64,000 bases of DNA, from positions 1,106,872 through 1,170,871 of the forward strand of contig NZ_WUTT01000001.1 of the NCBI RefSeq assembly GCF_009902005.1, read 5' to 3'. Shown one piece after another: positions 8,975 to 21,033 of the stretch. Within the stretch, counting starts at the first letter, position 1. The number at the start of each line of letters is the position of its first letter. The notes beneath the pieces are model-generated. The model saw only the letters and a program-made list of their open reading frames with translations. It searched no databases and had not been told where the DNA came from. This stretch comes from Halomonas alimentaria. GTDB taxonomy: Bacteria; Pseudomonadota; Gammaproteobacteria; Pseudomonadales; Halomonadaceae. The position numbers were made by a program, and so were the translations under genes.

Positions 8975-10981
8975 ATGCAGATCCTGATGATCCCCGAGAT
9001 CGGCCACTACGCCCTGGTGATCGCCATGCTGATGGCCGCCGTGCAGGGCGTGTTGCCACTGGCCGGCGCGGCCACCCGCCGCCCGCTGTGGATGGCCTAC
9101 GCCCGGCCCATGGCGGCCGGGCAGCTGCTGTTCGTGGCCATCGCCTACGCCTGTCTGACGGCCAGCTACATGCTGGACGACTTCAGCGTGACCAACGTGG
9201 CCAACAACTCCAACTCCATGCTGCCCTGGTACTACAAGCTCAGTGCCGTGTGGGGCAACCATGAGGGCTCGGTACTGCTGTGGAGCCTGCTGCTGGCCGC
9301 CTGGGGCTACTTCGCCTCGCGCTTCTCCCGGGAGCTGCCTCGCGACATGGTGGCGCGGGTGCTGGGCGTGCTGGGGCTGGTCGGCACCGGCTTCCTGGCC
9401 TTCGTGCTGGTCACCTCCAACCCCTTCGAGCGCCTGCTGCCCAACGTGCCGGGCGACGGTGCCGACCTCAACCCGCTGCTCCAGGACATCGGCCTGATCA
9501 TGCATCCGCCGATGCTCTACATGGGCTATGTGGGCTTCTCGGTCGTCTTCGCCTTCGCCATCGCAGCCCTGCTGGGCGGTCGTCTGGATGCGGCCTGGGC
9601 CCGCTGGGCGCGCCCCTGGACCAACCTGGCCTGGGCCTTCCTCACCGTGGGTATCGCCCTGGGCAGCTGGTGGGCCTACTACGAGCTGGGCTGGGGCGGC
9701 TGGTGGTTCTGGGACCCCGTCGAGAACGCCTCGCTGCTGCCCTGGCTGACCGGCACGGCGCTGATGCACTCCCTGGCGGTGACCGAGAAGCGCGGTGCCT
9801 TCAAGAGCTGGACCCTGCTGCTGGCGATCTTTACCTTCTCGCTGTCGCTGCTGGGCACCTTCCTGGTGCGCTCCGGGGTGCTCACCTCGGTGCATGCCTT
9901 CGCCAACGACCCCTCACGCGGCCAGTTCATCCTGATGCTGCTGGGCATCACCGTGGGCCTGTCGCTGCTGGTGTTCGCGTTGCGGGCGCCGCGGGTCGGC
10001 CACAAGGTCGGCTTCACCTGGCTCTCTCGCGATGCCCTGCTGCTGATCAACAACATCCTGCTGGTGATCATGACGATCACCGTGCTGATGGGCACCGTCT
10101 ACCCGCTGCTGCTCGATGCCCTGGATCTGGGCAAGATCAGCGTCGGCCCTCCCTACTTCAACGCGCTCTTCGTGCCGCTTACCCTGCTCCTCGCGCTGTT
10201 CATGGGGCTCGGCCAGGTGGCGCGCTGGAAGCAGACACCGGTGAGCCTGCTGGTCAGCCGACTGTGGCTGGCGGCGGTGGGGGCCGTGGTACTGGGGGCG
10301 GCACTGCCGCTGCTGTTCGCCGAGCGCTGGAGTCCGGCGGTGGCGATCGGCCTGATCGCGGCGCTGTGGATCGTGCTGCCCATGCTGCGTGACCTGTTCG
10401 AGAAGGCCCGTAACGCCAGCTCCGTGGGTGCCGGGCTCAAGAAGCTGTCGCTGGCCTACTGGGGCATGCAGCTCGGCCACCTGGGCGTGGCGGTGACCAT
10501 CGTCGGCGTGGCGGTGGTCTCCAACTACAGCATCGAGCAGAACGTGCGCATGGCACCGGGCGACAGCGTCGAGGTGGCCGGCTACACCTTCACCATGAAC
10601 GAGCTCTCCAGCCGCCAGGGAGCCAACTTCCTGGCCGACCGGGCCAACATCTCGGTACAGCATGGCGACAGCAGTCGTAGCTTCGCCATGAACCCCGAGA
10701 AGCGCCTCTACCTGGCGACCCGCATGCCGATGTCCCAGGTGGCGCTGCGTCCCGGCTTCCTGCGTGACCTCTACGTGGCCATGGGCGAGGACCTGGGCGA
10801 CGGCAGCTGGGCGCTGCGGGTGCAGTACAAGCCCTTCGTGCGCTGGCTGTGGCTGGGTGGCCTGCTGATGGCCTTCGGTGGTGTCCTTGCGGTGGCCGAC
10901 AAGCGCTACCGGCGCCTGGCGACCGCGCGTGACCCCGAGGCCAGGGCGGCCCCCGCGCCGGGGCGGGAGGCCAGCGCATGA
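8975..10981 (+). CDS. ccmF: Heme lyase subunit CcmF
   Basis: CcmF is the large membrane component of the heme lyase that attaches heme to apocytochrome c. The 668-residue protein has many membrane helices, the WWD heme-handling motif WGGWWFWDPVENAS, and a periplasmic domain near the C-terminus before a last helix. Length is in the normal range of 640-670. Its stop overlaps the start of ccmG by four bases (ATGA). Confidence 0.96.
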   Translation: MQILMIPEIGHYALVIAMLMAAVQGVLPLAGAATRRPLWMAYARPMAAGQLLFVAIAYACLTASYMLDDFSVTNVANNSNSMLPWYYKLSAVWGNHEGSVLLWSLLLAAWGYFASRFSRELPRDMVARVLGVLGLVGTGFLAFVLVTSNPFERLLPNVPGDGADLNPLLQDIGLIMHPPMLYMGYVGFSVVFAFAIAALLGGRLDAAWARWARPWTNLAWAFLTVGIALGSWWAYYELGWGGWWFWDPVENASLLPWLTGTALMHSLAVTEKRGAFKSWTLLLAIFTFSLSLLGTFLVRSGVLTSVHAFANDPSRGQFILMLLGITVGLSLLVFALRAPRVGHKVGFTWLSRDALLLINNILLVIMTITVLMGTVYPLLLDALDLGKISVGPPYFNALFVPLTLLLALFMGLGQVARWKQTPVSLLVSRLWLAAVGAVVLGAALPLLFAERWSPAVAIGLIAALWIVLPMLRDLFEKARNASSVGAGLKKLSLAYWGMQLGHLGVAVTIVGVAVVSNYSIEQNVRMAPGDSVEVAGYTFTMNELSSRQGANFLADRANISVQHGDSSRSFAMNPEKRLYLATRMPMSQVALRPGFLRDLYVAMGEDLGDGSWALRVQYKPFVRWLWLGGLLMAFGGVLAVADKRYRRLATARDPEARAAPAPGREASA

Positions 10982-11511
10982 ATCGTCGGCTGATCCTGCT
11001 GCTTCCGCTGGCCGGTTTCCTGGCGCTGGCGGTGTTCCTCTATCAGGGGCTGTCGCTGAACCCCTTCCATCGCGAGTCGGCCCTGATGGCGCGCGAGTTC
11101 CCCGCGTTCGACCTGGCCACCCTCAAGGAGCCCGAGCGGCGGGTCGATCGTGACCTGCTGACCACCGGCGAGCTGACCCTGGTCAACGTCTGGGGTGAGT
11201 GGTGTCCCGAGTGCAAGCGTGAGATGCCGCAGCTGCTCGACCTCGCCGAGCGCCACGACATCCGCCTGGTGGGCATCAGCTGGAAGGATACCCGCGAGAA
11301 GGCGCTGGGCTTCCTGGAGGAGTTCGGCGACCCCTTCGAGGTCAACATCTTCGACCCGGACAACGAGCTGGCCTTCGAGCTCGGCGTCTATGGCGCGCCG
11401 GAGACCTTCCTGGTGGATGGTGACGGGGTGATCCGCTACCACCACACCGGTTATATCGCGCCGGGCGATGTCACCGAGACGATCCTTCCGGAGGTGGAAC
11501 AATGGCGCTGA
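10978..11511 (+). CDS. ccmG: Thiol:disulfide interchange protein CcmG (DsbE)
   Basis: This is a membrane-anchored periplasmic thioredoxin-like protein that keeps apocytochrome c cysteines reduced. The 177-residue protein has an N-terminal anchor (residues 5-22), a thioredoxin fold, and the active site WCPEC in the context WGEWCPECKREMP. The cis-proline region GAPETFLVDG is also present. It overlaps ccmF upstream and ccmH downstream. Confidence 0.95.
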   Translation: MNRRLILLLPLAGFLALAVFLYQGLSLNPFHRESALMAREFPAFDLATLKEPERRVDRDLLTTGELTLVNVWGEWCPECKREMPQLLDLAERHDIRLVGISWKDTREKALGFLEEFGDPFEVNIFDPDNELAFELGVYGAPETFLVDGDGVIRYHHTGYIAPGDVTETILPEVEQWR

Positions 11512-11984
11512 TGCGACTTTCGCGACTCCTGACCACGGCTCTTGTCCTGCTGCTGGTGGCGGGGTTGGCACAGGCCGCCGCCATCGAGGTACGCGAGTTC
11601 GATGATCCGGTGCTCGAGGAGCGCTATCGCGACCTCACCGCCTCACTGCGCTGTCCGACCTGTCAGAACCAGGCGATCAATGACTCCGACGCCCCGGTCT
11701 CCGGCGACATGCGTGATCGTGTCTACCGGCTGCTGATGGACGGTCGCGCGGACATCGAGATCCGTAACCATATGGTGGAGCGTTTCGGCGACTACGTGCT
11801 TTACAACCCGCGCCTCGAGGGCCGCACCTACCTGCTGTGGGGGCTGCCGGCGGTGCTGGGCCTGCTTGGCCTGGTGCTGGTGGGCCTGCTGGTACGCGCC
11901 CGTCGTAACGCCTCCAACAGGGAGCTCTCCGCCGAGGAACGTGCTCGCCTGGATGCCCTGATCAACCGCGAGAGAACCGAATGA
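11502..11984 (+). CDS. ccmH: Cytochrome c maturation protein CcmH (CcmL type)
   Basis: This is a periplasmic thiol oxidoreductase acting on apocytochrome c together with CcmG. The 160-residue product has a signal peptide (residues 1-26), the redox motif LRCPTCQNQ, a three-helix domain, then a membrane helix at about residues 105-130. It is the short form, with the TPR part encoded separately by ccmI. It overlaps ccmG by 10 bp and ccmI by 4 bp. Confidence 0.95.
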   Translation: MALMRLSRLLTTALVLLLVAGLAQAAAIEVREFDDPVLEERYRDLTASLRCPTCQNQAINDSDAPVSGDMRDRVYRLLMDGRADIEIRNHMVERFGDYVLYNPRLEGRTYLLWGLPAVLGLLGLVLVGLLVRARRNASNRELSAEERARLDALINRERTE

Positions 11985-13231
11985 CCCTGCTGTGGATCGC
12001 CTTCGCCTTACTGCTGCTGCCGGCCCTGTGGCTGCTGGTGGCGCCTCTCAAGCGAGCCCGCGCGGTGCACGACGCCCAGCGCGATCATGAGACCAACGAC
12101 CGCTCCGCGGATCAGAACGTGGCCATCTACCAGCGCCGCCTGGCCTCCCTGGAGGCCGCCTTCGAGCGTGGCGATATCGATCAGGCCAGTTTCGAGGAGG
12201 ACCGCCTGGCGCTCGAGCGCAGCCTGCTCGAGGACACCGAGCGACTCAAGCGAGCCCCGCTCAAGGCCTCCGCCTCCGGGCGCCTGGCGGTGCCGCTGGT
12301 GATGCTGGCGGTGGTGGTGGCCAGCGTGCTCTGGTATCAGCACGAAGGCGCCGAGGGCGACCTGGCGCTGATGGCCGTACGCCAGGAGGTGATGAGCGAT
12401 CCCGAGGGCTCCCCCGAGATGCTGATCGAGCGGCTCGAGGAGCAGGCCGCCCGCCAGCCGGAGAACCCCAACGTCTGGAGCATGCTGTTCCCGCTCTATC
12501 GTGACGGCGGCCAGGGGCGCGAGGCCATCGATGCCCTGGAGCGGCTGATCGAGATCGAGGGGCGCCATCCCCAGCTGCTGGCGCAGCTGGCCCAGATCGA
12601 GTTCTTCGTCGCCGGCCGCCGGCTGACCGACCGCGTACAGGAGTTGGTCGACGAGACCCTGGAGAAGAACTCCAGCGAGCCCACGGTGCTCGGCTTGCTG
12701 GGCATCGAGGCCTTCGACCGCGGCGCCTATCAGGAGGCCATCGACAACTGGCGGCGTGCCATCGCCGGCATGAGTGATCCCGCCTCCGGTGAGGCGCTGC
12801 GCCAGGGTATCCAGATCGCCCAGCAGCGCCTGGGTCAGGAGCCCGAGGGTGACGTGGCGGTGGAGGAGGAGCCCCAGGGTCCCGGTATCCTGGCCCGCGT
12901 CAGCCTGGACGAGGAGCTCGCCGGTCGCCTCGACGACAACACCCCGGTGTTCGTGGTCGCCCGGGACATGGCCGGCGAGCTGCCGCCGCTGGCCGTGGCC
13001 CGCCTGACACTGGGCGACCTGCCCACCGAGCTGGTGCTCGACCAGCGCCATGCCATGTCGCCCCAGGCCAACCTCGGCCAGGTCGAGCAGGCACGCCTGG
13101 TGGTGCGCGTCTCCGAGAGTGGCCAGGCCACGCCCCAGCCCGGCGACATGTTCGGCCAGCGTGGCGGTGTCGCCGTGGGCGACACCGACGGCGAGCCGGT
13201 CGAGATCGTGATCGACAGCGTCGTCGATTGA
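11981..13231 (+). CDS. ccmI: Cytochrome c maturation TPR protein CcmI
   Basis: CcmI is the apocytochrome chaperone that binds the C-terminal helix of substrate cytochromes. The 416-residue protein has two N-terminal membrane helices (about residues 1-20 and 95-115) separated by a charged cytoplasmic loop, a TPR region at about residues 130-275, and a C-terminal beta-rich domain with a Met- and Gln-rich ending. It closes the ccm operon. smc starts 19 bp later, so read-through into smc is possible. Confidence 0.9.
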   Translation: MTLLWIAFALLLLPALWLLVAPLKRARAVHDAQRDHETNDRSADQNVAIYQRRLASLEAAFERGDIDQASFEEDRLALERSLLEDTERLKRAPLKASASGRLAVPLVMLAVVVASVLWYQHEGAEGDLALMAVRQEVMSDPEGSPEMLIERLEEQAARQPENPNVWSMLFPLYRDGGQGREAIDALERLIEIEGRHPQLLAQLAQIEFFVAGRRLTDRVQELVDETLEKNSSEPTVLGLLGIEAFDRGAYQEAIDNWRRAIAGMSDPASGEALRQGIQIAQQRLGQEPEGDVAVEEEPQGPGILARVSLDEELAGRLDDNTPVFVVARDMAGELPPLAVARLTLGDLPTELVLDQRHAMSPQANLGQVEQARLVVRVSESGQATPQPGDMFGQRGGVAVGDTDGEPVEIVIDSVVD

Positions 13232-13250
13232 ACGGAGTGGACCGCCCGCG

Positions 13251-16200
13251 ATGCGCCTGACCTCGATCCGCCTGGTGGGCTTCAAGTCCTTCGTCGACCC
13301 GGTCACGGTGCCCTTCGACAGCAACATGACTGCCATTGTCGGTCCCAACGGCTGTGGCAAGTCCAACATCATCGATGCGGTGCGCTGGGTGATGGGGGAG
13401 TCGTCGGCCAAGACCCTGCGTGGCGAGTCCATGGCCGACGTCATCTTCAACGGCTCCACCGGCCGCAGGCCGGTGGGGCAGGCCGCCATCGAGCTGCGCT
13501 TCGACAATCGCGACGGTGCCATGGGGGGGCTTTATGCCCAGTACGCCGAGATCGCGGTGAAGCGCCAGGTCACCCGCGAGGGGCAGTCCAGCTACTTCTT
13601 CAATGGCCAGAAGTGCCGTCGCCGCGATATCGCCGACCTCTTCCTGGGCACCGGACTGGGCCCGCGCTCCTACGCCATCATCGGCCAGGGCATGATCTCG
13701 CGGCTGATCGAGGCGCGCCCCGACGAGTTGCGCGCCACCCTCGAGGAGGCCGCGGGGATCTCCAAGTACAAGGAGCGGCGCCGCGAGACCGAGAATCGCA
13801 TGCGTCGCACCCAGGAGAATCTGGAGCGTCTGGAGGATATCCGCGAGGAGCTCGACAAGCAGCTCGAGCGACTCAGGCGCCAGGCCGAGGCGGCACGCCG
13901 CTATCAGCAACTCAAGAACGAGGAACACCGCGTCAAGGGCGAGCTGACCCTGCTGCGGGCCCGTGCGCTGCGTGCCAGCCAGGGCGAGGAGGAGAGTCGC
14001 GTCGCCGAGCTCGAGACCGCCGTGGAGCGCGAGGTGCTCGGGCTGCGCCAGTGCGAGACCCGCCTGGAGGAGGCCCGTGCCGACCACGACCGCCTGGCCT
14101 CCGAGCTCGACGCCGAGCAGTCGCGCTTCTTCGAGACCACCACCGCCATCGCCCGCCTGGAGCAGGACCTGGAGCATGGCCGTTCCCGGGATGCCCAGCT
14201 GGCCCGCGACCTCGAGACGGCACGCCGCGAGCTGGCCGACCTCGAGCGTCTCGGCGAGGACGACGGCGAGCGCCTGGTCAGCCTCGACGAGCGTCTGGCA
14301 ACCCTGGTCCCCGAGCGTGAAGAGCTCGCCGAGCGCCTCGAGGAGCTTGAGGCCGCCCTGGAGGAGGCCGAGCCCGAGGCGGAAGAGGCCGATGCCGCCT
14401 GGGAGACGTTCAGCGAGCAGTGGCGCGAGACCAGCCGAGAGGCCGAGCGTAGCCAGGATCGCCTGCGCGAGCTGGAGTCACGCCTGGAGCGGCTCGACGC
14501 CGATCTCGCGCGTCGCCGCCAGCAGCAGCAGGAGCTGCCCGACCTGCAGGCGTTGACCGCCCAGCGCGACGAGCTCGCCGAGCAGCTCGCCGAGATCGAG
14601 CTCGAGCGCGAGGCACTCGAGGATCGTCGCGATGCCCTGGCCCAGGCCCGGGAGGCCGCTCGCGAGAGGTCGCGAACCGCCGAGGAGGGACGCGAGGTCG
14701 AACGCCAGGCGCGCAGCGAACTGGCCGGTGAGCTGGCGTCGCTGGAGGCGCTGATCGAGGCGGGGCTGGCCGACCACGACGAGACGCTGGATGCTCATCT
14801 TGCCGAGCATGGGCTCGGCGATGCCCCACGCCTCGGCGAATGCCTGGCGGTGGCCCCCGGCTGGGAGGAGGTCGTCTCCTGGGTGCTGGCACCCTGGCTG
14901 CGCGCCCGGATGGCACCACTCGATGGCCGCCTGGAGGCCCTGGCGGCCTCGCCGGGGGAGCTGGGGCTGGTCGCAGCGAGCGAGTCCGCGGCACCGCCCG
15001 ACAGCCTCGCCGCCCGGGTGGAGGGAGCCGGTGGTGCCGGCCAGTGGCTGGCCACGGTGCGCTGCGCGGAGAGTCGCGATGACGCCTGGTCGCGTCGCCA
15101 CGAGCTGGCTCCTGGCGAGAGCCTGATCACCGCCGATGGCCTGTGGCTTGGGCATGGCTGGGCACGCCGGCGGGGCAGCGGCGACGGCCCGGATGCGCTG
15201 CTCGTCAGCCGGCGCCGCCAGGCCGAGGTGCGCGGGCTCCTCGACGCCGTCGAGGCACGCCTGGCCGATCACGAGACACGCCTGGCGCATGCCCTGGAGG
15301 AGGCCGAACGTGCCGATACGGACCTCGAGGCGTGCCACCAGGCGGAGCGCGACCTCGATCGCCGCCATCAGCAGCTCGCCGTCCAGGACAGTGGCCTGGC
15401 CAGTCGACTCGAGCACCTGCAGGGTCGCGCCGCCGAGCTGAGCGAGGAGCTTGCCGGCCTCGGCGAGTCTCGCGAGGAGGCGCGCCTGGCCATCGATGAG
15501 GTGCGCGAGCAGTGGCAGGCCGCCATGGTGCGCCTGGAGGAGGGCGCCGAGCGTCGGGAACGCTTGGAGAGGCTGCGCCAGGCAGCCCGCGAGCGGCTCG
15601 CCAGTCTGCGTGGCCAGCAGCGCCCGCTGGCCGACCAGCTGCAGCACCTGGCCCTCGAGCAGGAGCGCCTGGCCGCCGAGCGTGCCGGCCTCGCCGAACA
15701 GCAGGGGCGTGCGGGAGAGGCGCGGGAGCGGCTCCAGGGGCGCCTCGCGGAGCTGGAGGAGGAGCTTGAGCTGCTCCGCGAGCCCGAGGAGGAGAGCCGC
15801 GAACGCCTCGAGGAGCTGCTCGACCGGCGCGAGCGCGAGGAGCGCAGCCTCAACGCGGTGCGTGCCCGGGCCGCGGAACTGGTCGAGCGACTGCGCGAGG
15901 ACGAGCAGGCTCGCCAGGGTCACGAGCGTGCGCTGGAGGGCATCCGCGAGCGTCTGCAGGAGTCGCGCATGCAGGTCCAGGCGCTGCGTCTCAAGGCCGA
16001 GGGCCAGGATGAGCAGCTGCGGGAGCTGAACCACGACGAGCAGGCCCTGGGCGAGTCGCTCGACCCCAACGCCACCGAGTCGGCCTGGCAGACCCGCCTC
16101 GAGGAGCTCGGCGAGCGCATCCGCCGCCTGGGTGCCATCAACCTGGCGGCCATCGAGGAGTACGACCAGCAGGCCGAGCGCCGCGACTACCTGGAGGCCC

Positions 16201-16742
16201 AGCACGCCGAGCTGAGCGAGGCGCTGGAGACACTCGATCGGGCGATTCGCCGCATCGACCAGGAAACCCGTAGTCGATTCCGGGACACCTTCGAGCGAGT
16301 CAATACGGGTCTGCAGGCACTTTTTCCGCGAGTCTTCGGTGGCGGAACCGCGTGGTTGACGCTGACCGGCGACGATTTGCTGGAGACCGGGGTCGCCATC
16401 ATGGCGCGACCGCCGGGCAAGAAGAACAGCACCATTCATCTGCTGTCGGGGGGCGAAAAGGCGCTGACAGCCCTGTCCCTGGTATTCGCCATCTTCCAGC
16501 TCAACCCGGCACCCTTCTGCATGCTCGACGAGGTGGACGCTCCCCTGGATGATGCCAATGTGGGACGCTACGCCAGGCTGGTGAAGGAGATGTCCGAGAG
16601 CGTGCAGTTCATCTACATCACCCACAACAAGATCGCCATGGAAGCGGGCGAGAGGTTGATGGGGGTGACGATGCAGGAGCCAGGTGTCTCTCGGCTCGTG
16701 GCGGTGGATGTCGAAGAGGCCGCGGCACTCGCCGAGGCCTGA
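13251..16742 (+). CDS. smc: Chromosome segregation protein SMC
   Basis: This is the condensin ATPase that compacts and segregates chromosomes together with ScpA and ScpB, which are encoded at 44.3-46.1 kb. The 1163-residue protein has the N-terminal head with Walker A GPNGCGKSN, a long coiled coil rich in Glu/Arg/Leu, a hinge at about residues 510-660, the returning coiled coil, and the C-terminal head with signature LSGGEKAL and Walker B FCMLDEVDAP. The coiled-coil DNA is so GC-rich that every other frame is also open. Length is as expected. Confidence 0.96.
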   Translation: MRLTSIRLVGFKSFVDPVTVPFDSNMTAIVGPNGCGKSNIIDAVRWVMGESSAKTLRGESMADVIFNGSTGRRPVGQAAIELRFDNRDGAMGGLYAQYAEIAVKRQVTREGQSSYFFNGQKCRRRDIADLFLGTGLGPRSYAIIGQGMISRLIEARPDELRATLEEAAGISKYKERRRETENRMRRTQENLERLEDIREELDKQLERLRRQAEAARRYQQLKNEEHRVKGELTLLRARALRASQGEEESRVAELETAVEREVLGLRQCETRLEEARADHDRLASELDAEQSRFFETTTAIARLEQDLEHGRSRDAQLARDLETARRELADLERLGEDDGERLVSLDERLATLVPEREELAERLEELEAALEEAEPEAEEADAAWETFSEQWRETSREAERSQDRLRELESRLERLDADLARRRQQQQELPDLQALTAQRDELAEQLAEIELEREALEDRRDALAQAREAARERSRTAEEGREVERQARSELAGELASLEALIEAGLADHDETLDAHLAEHGLGDAPRLGECLAVAPGWEEVVSWVLAPWLRARMAPLDGRLEALAASPGELGLVAASESAAPPDSLAARVEGAGGAGQWLATVRCAESRDDAWSRRHELAPGESLITADGLWLGHGWARRRGSGDGPDALLVSRRRQAEVRGLLDAVEARLADHETRLAHALEEAERADTDLEACHQAERDLDRRHQQLAVQDSGLASRLEHLQGRAAELSEELAGLGESREEARLAIDEVREQWQAAMVRLEEGAERRERLERLRQAARERLASLRGQQRPLADQLQHLALEQERLAAERAGLAEQQGRAGEARERLQGRLAELEEELELLREPEEESRERLEELLDRREREERSLNAVRARAAELVERLREDEQARQGHERALEGIRERLQESRMQVQALRLKAEGQDEQLRELNHDEQALGESLDPNATESAWQTRLEELGERIRRLGAINLAAIEEYDQQAERRDYLEAQHAELSEALETLDRAIRRIDQETRSRFRDTFERVNTGLQALFPRVFGGGTAWLTLTGDDLLETGVAIMARPPGKKNSTIHLLSGGEKALTALSLVFAIFQLNPAPFCMLDEVDAPLDDANVGRYARLVKEMSESVQFIYITHNKIAMEAGERLMGVTMQEPGVSRLVAVDVEEAAALAEA

Positions 16743-16967
16743 ACGCTTGAATGAAACCCCGAAAAGGGGTAACAAGGAAGCATCACATGTTGCAATGCAT
16801 GGAAGCAGGGGGATCATCGAAGGGCGATTGCGAAGGGCAGGTCCGGCTTGGCGTGGAAAATCGCCGATGCTTGACAAATAAAAAAAGTGGCCCTTTTTTC
16901 GGCAATCGCGCTATGCTGGTGACGGACAACCATCTGGCATGGCGCCCTAGCGAAAGGCTGACGACCC
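16743..16967. other. smc-zipA intergenic region
   Basis: No convincing gene is seen in these 225 bases. A small ACCCC/GGGGT hairpin lies just after smc. A TTGACA occurs at 16871 followed by an A-rich tract and an AAAAAAG/CTTTTTT inverted repeat at about 16881-16899. The region is much richer in A/T than its surroundings and probably carries the zipA promoter, but I cannot place the -10 with confidence. Confidence 0.4.
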
Positions 16968-18551
16968 ATGGAACTTAGAGAGTGGCTGATCATCCTGGGG
17001 TTGGCGCTGGTGACCCTCATCGTGGTGGATGGAGTGCGTCGCCTGCAGCGTCAACGACGTATTCCCCGCCTCGATGAGGTGGCGGAAGACGCCCACGGCA
17101 CCGACCCCGACGAAGAGGCCCGCAAGGCCGAAATCAACTGGGAACTGCCCAACGGAGGGGCGCGAGTCGTCAGGCCCGCCGATTACAGCCGTGTGCAACC
17201 CAAACCCAAGCTCGAGCGCCAGGAGCATCCTGGTCCGTCGCGTGTGCTTTCCAGCTGGAAGGCTTCCGCCCCCCGGCAGGAGGCGCATGAGGCGGTAGCT
17301 GCCGAACCGACAGCGCCACGTGCCGCCGCTGCCGGCGTCGCGCATCCTGAGTCATCGGTATCCGCCGAGAGGGCGGAAGAGGCGACGTCACGCGAGAGCG
17401 TGAGAAGCTCGGTCAAGAGCGAGCCCGAGCCGCATGTGGCCGCCGCAGAGCGCGATACCGAGGTTCGCAGCACCCGGCAGCAGGCCGAGAGCCCCGTAGA
17501 AGAGCGTCGCGAGCCTACCCTCGCCGCCTTCGAGGAAGCCTCCGGGGCTACCTCTGCACCGGGCGAGCCGATGGCAGACGCCGGCGCCGAGCCCCTCGCC
17601 GCCGATCCCCGGGATCACGAGGATGCCGAGGACGACGAGCGCTACCGCCTGGTCGATTTCGATGGTGTCGGCGACTCCCTGAAGAGTGGCTCGAAGCGCA
17701 TGGGCGCCTCGGTCCAGCGCTTCGGGGCTTCGCTGCAGAAGAGCCTGGCCGAGCGTCGCGAGCAGAAGCGCCAGGACAGGATCCGTCGCGAGGAAGAGAA
17801 GGCTCGCAAGGCGGCCGAGGAGTCCGAGCGCAAGCGCCAGGCCCAGGCCGACGCGGAGTCTGACCGTGTCGCCCGCGAGGCCGAGCGTCGGCGCCTGGAG
17901 TCCGAAGCCGCGGCCGCCGAGGATGGCGACGACCCGCTCTTCGCGCCGCGTCGGCAGGCCGATGAGGCGAACGATGCCATGGCGGTCGCCGAGGAGGAGG
18001 CCGTCGAGGCATCTCGCCACAGCGACAAGGTACGGATCCATCCGGTGCTGGAGAAGGCGCTGCGTCACGACGTGAGCGCGGAGCATGCCCGCCTGACCCT
18101 CAGCCAGGCCGAGGAGATCATCGTCATCTCGGTGATGGCCCGGGATGACGAGGGTTTCTCCGGTACCGCCCTGCTCGACCTGATGCTGGCCTGTGGCCTG
18201 CGTTATGACCGCGAGATGGGGGTCTTCCACCGCTTCGAGACCGAGGACCCCGAGAGCCGTCTGCAGTTCTCCATGGTCAATGGCGTCAAGCCCGGGACCT
18301 TCCCCATCGAAGCGATCGATGACTTCCGTACGCCGGGGATCACGCTGCTGATGCCGCTGCCGGGAGCCGAGGACTGCGGCGCCGCCTTCGAGGCGATGGT
18401 GGAGACCGCGATGGTCATCGTGCGCCATATGGGTGGCGAGCTGAAGGACGAGAACCAGAGCGTGATGACCGCCCAGACGGTGGAGTTCGCCCGCCAGCGC
18501 GTGCAGGAGTTCGTACGCCGCAATCGCCTGCACCGCTATCAGGTCAACTAG
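16968..18551 (+). CDS. zipA: Cell division protein ZipA
   Basis: ZipA tethers FtsZ filaments to the inner membrane in gammaproteobacteria. The 527-residue protein has an N-terminal anchor (about residues 6-23) followed by a basic stretch, a very long charged Ala/Glu/Arg-rich linker, and a C-terminal FtsZ-binding domain from about residue 375 (VLEKALRHDVSAEHARLTL onward, with MPLPG near residue 465). The linker makes it clearly longer than the E. coli protein of about 330 residues, which is common in halophilic relatives. It lies between smc and ligA, a familiar gene order. Confidence 0.93.
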   Translation: MELREWLIILGLALVTLIVVDGVRRLQRQRRIPRLDEVAEDAHGTDPDEEARKAEINWELPNGGARVVRPADYSRVQPKPKLERQEHPGPSRVLSSWKASAPRQEAHEAVAAEPTAPRAAAAGVAHPESSVSAERAEEATSRESVRSSVKSEPEPHVAAAERDTEVRSTRQQAESPVEERREPTLAAFEEASGATSAPGEPMADAGAEPLAADPRDHEDAEDDERYRLVDFDGVGDSLKSGSKRMGASVQRFGASLQKSLAERREQKRQDRIRREEEKARKAAEESERKRQAQADAESDRVAREAERRRLESEAAAAEDGDDPLFAPRRQADEANDAMAVAEEEAVEASRHSDKVRIHPVLEKALRHDVSAEHARLTLSQAEEIIVISVMARDDEGFSGTALLDLMLACGLRYDREMGVFHRFETEDPESRLQFSMVNGVKPGTFPIEAIDDFRTPGITLLMPLPGAEDCGAAFEAMVETAMVIVRHMGGELKDENQSVMTAQTVEFARQRVQEFVRRNRLHRYQVN

Positions 18552-18579
18552 CGGCAAACCATAGGCGTGAAGCTGGAAT

Positions 18580-18612
18580 ACACCCCCCGTGAGGTAGCCC
18601 CACGGGGGGTGT
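18580..18612 (+). terminator. Hairpin terminator after zipA
   Basis: A 12-bp stem, ACACCCCCCGTG at 18580-18591 with its complement at 18601-18612, encloses a 9-nt loop. The following TGCTTTGG is a weak T-tract, so termination may be partial before ligA. Confidence 0.6.
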
Positions 18613-18667
18613 TGCTTTGGTAAGCTAGTCGATCATCTTGCCTCGTGCCCCGAGGCCCACGCGATAG

Positions 18668-21029
<2,362 letters not shown>

Positions 21030-21033
<4 letters not shown>

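Noticed and set aside
16871..16899. TTGACA followed by an A-rich tract as a clear zipA promoter
   Set aside because: The sequence 17 bp downstream is only TTTTTT, a poor -10, so I did not call a promoter.
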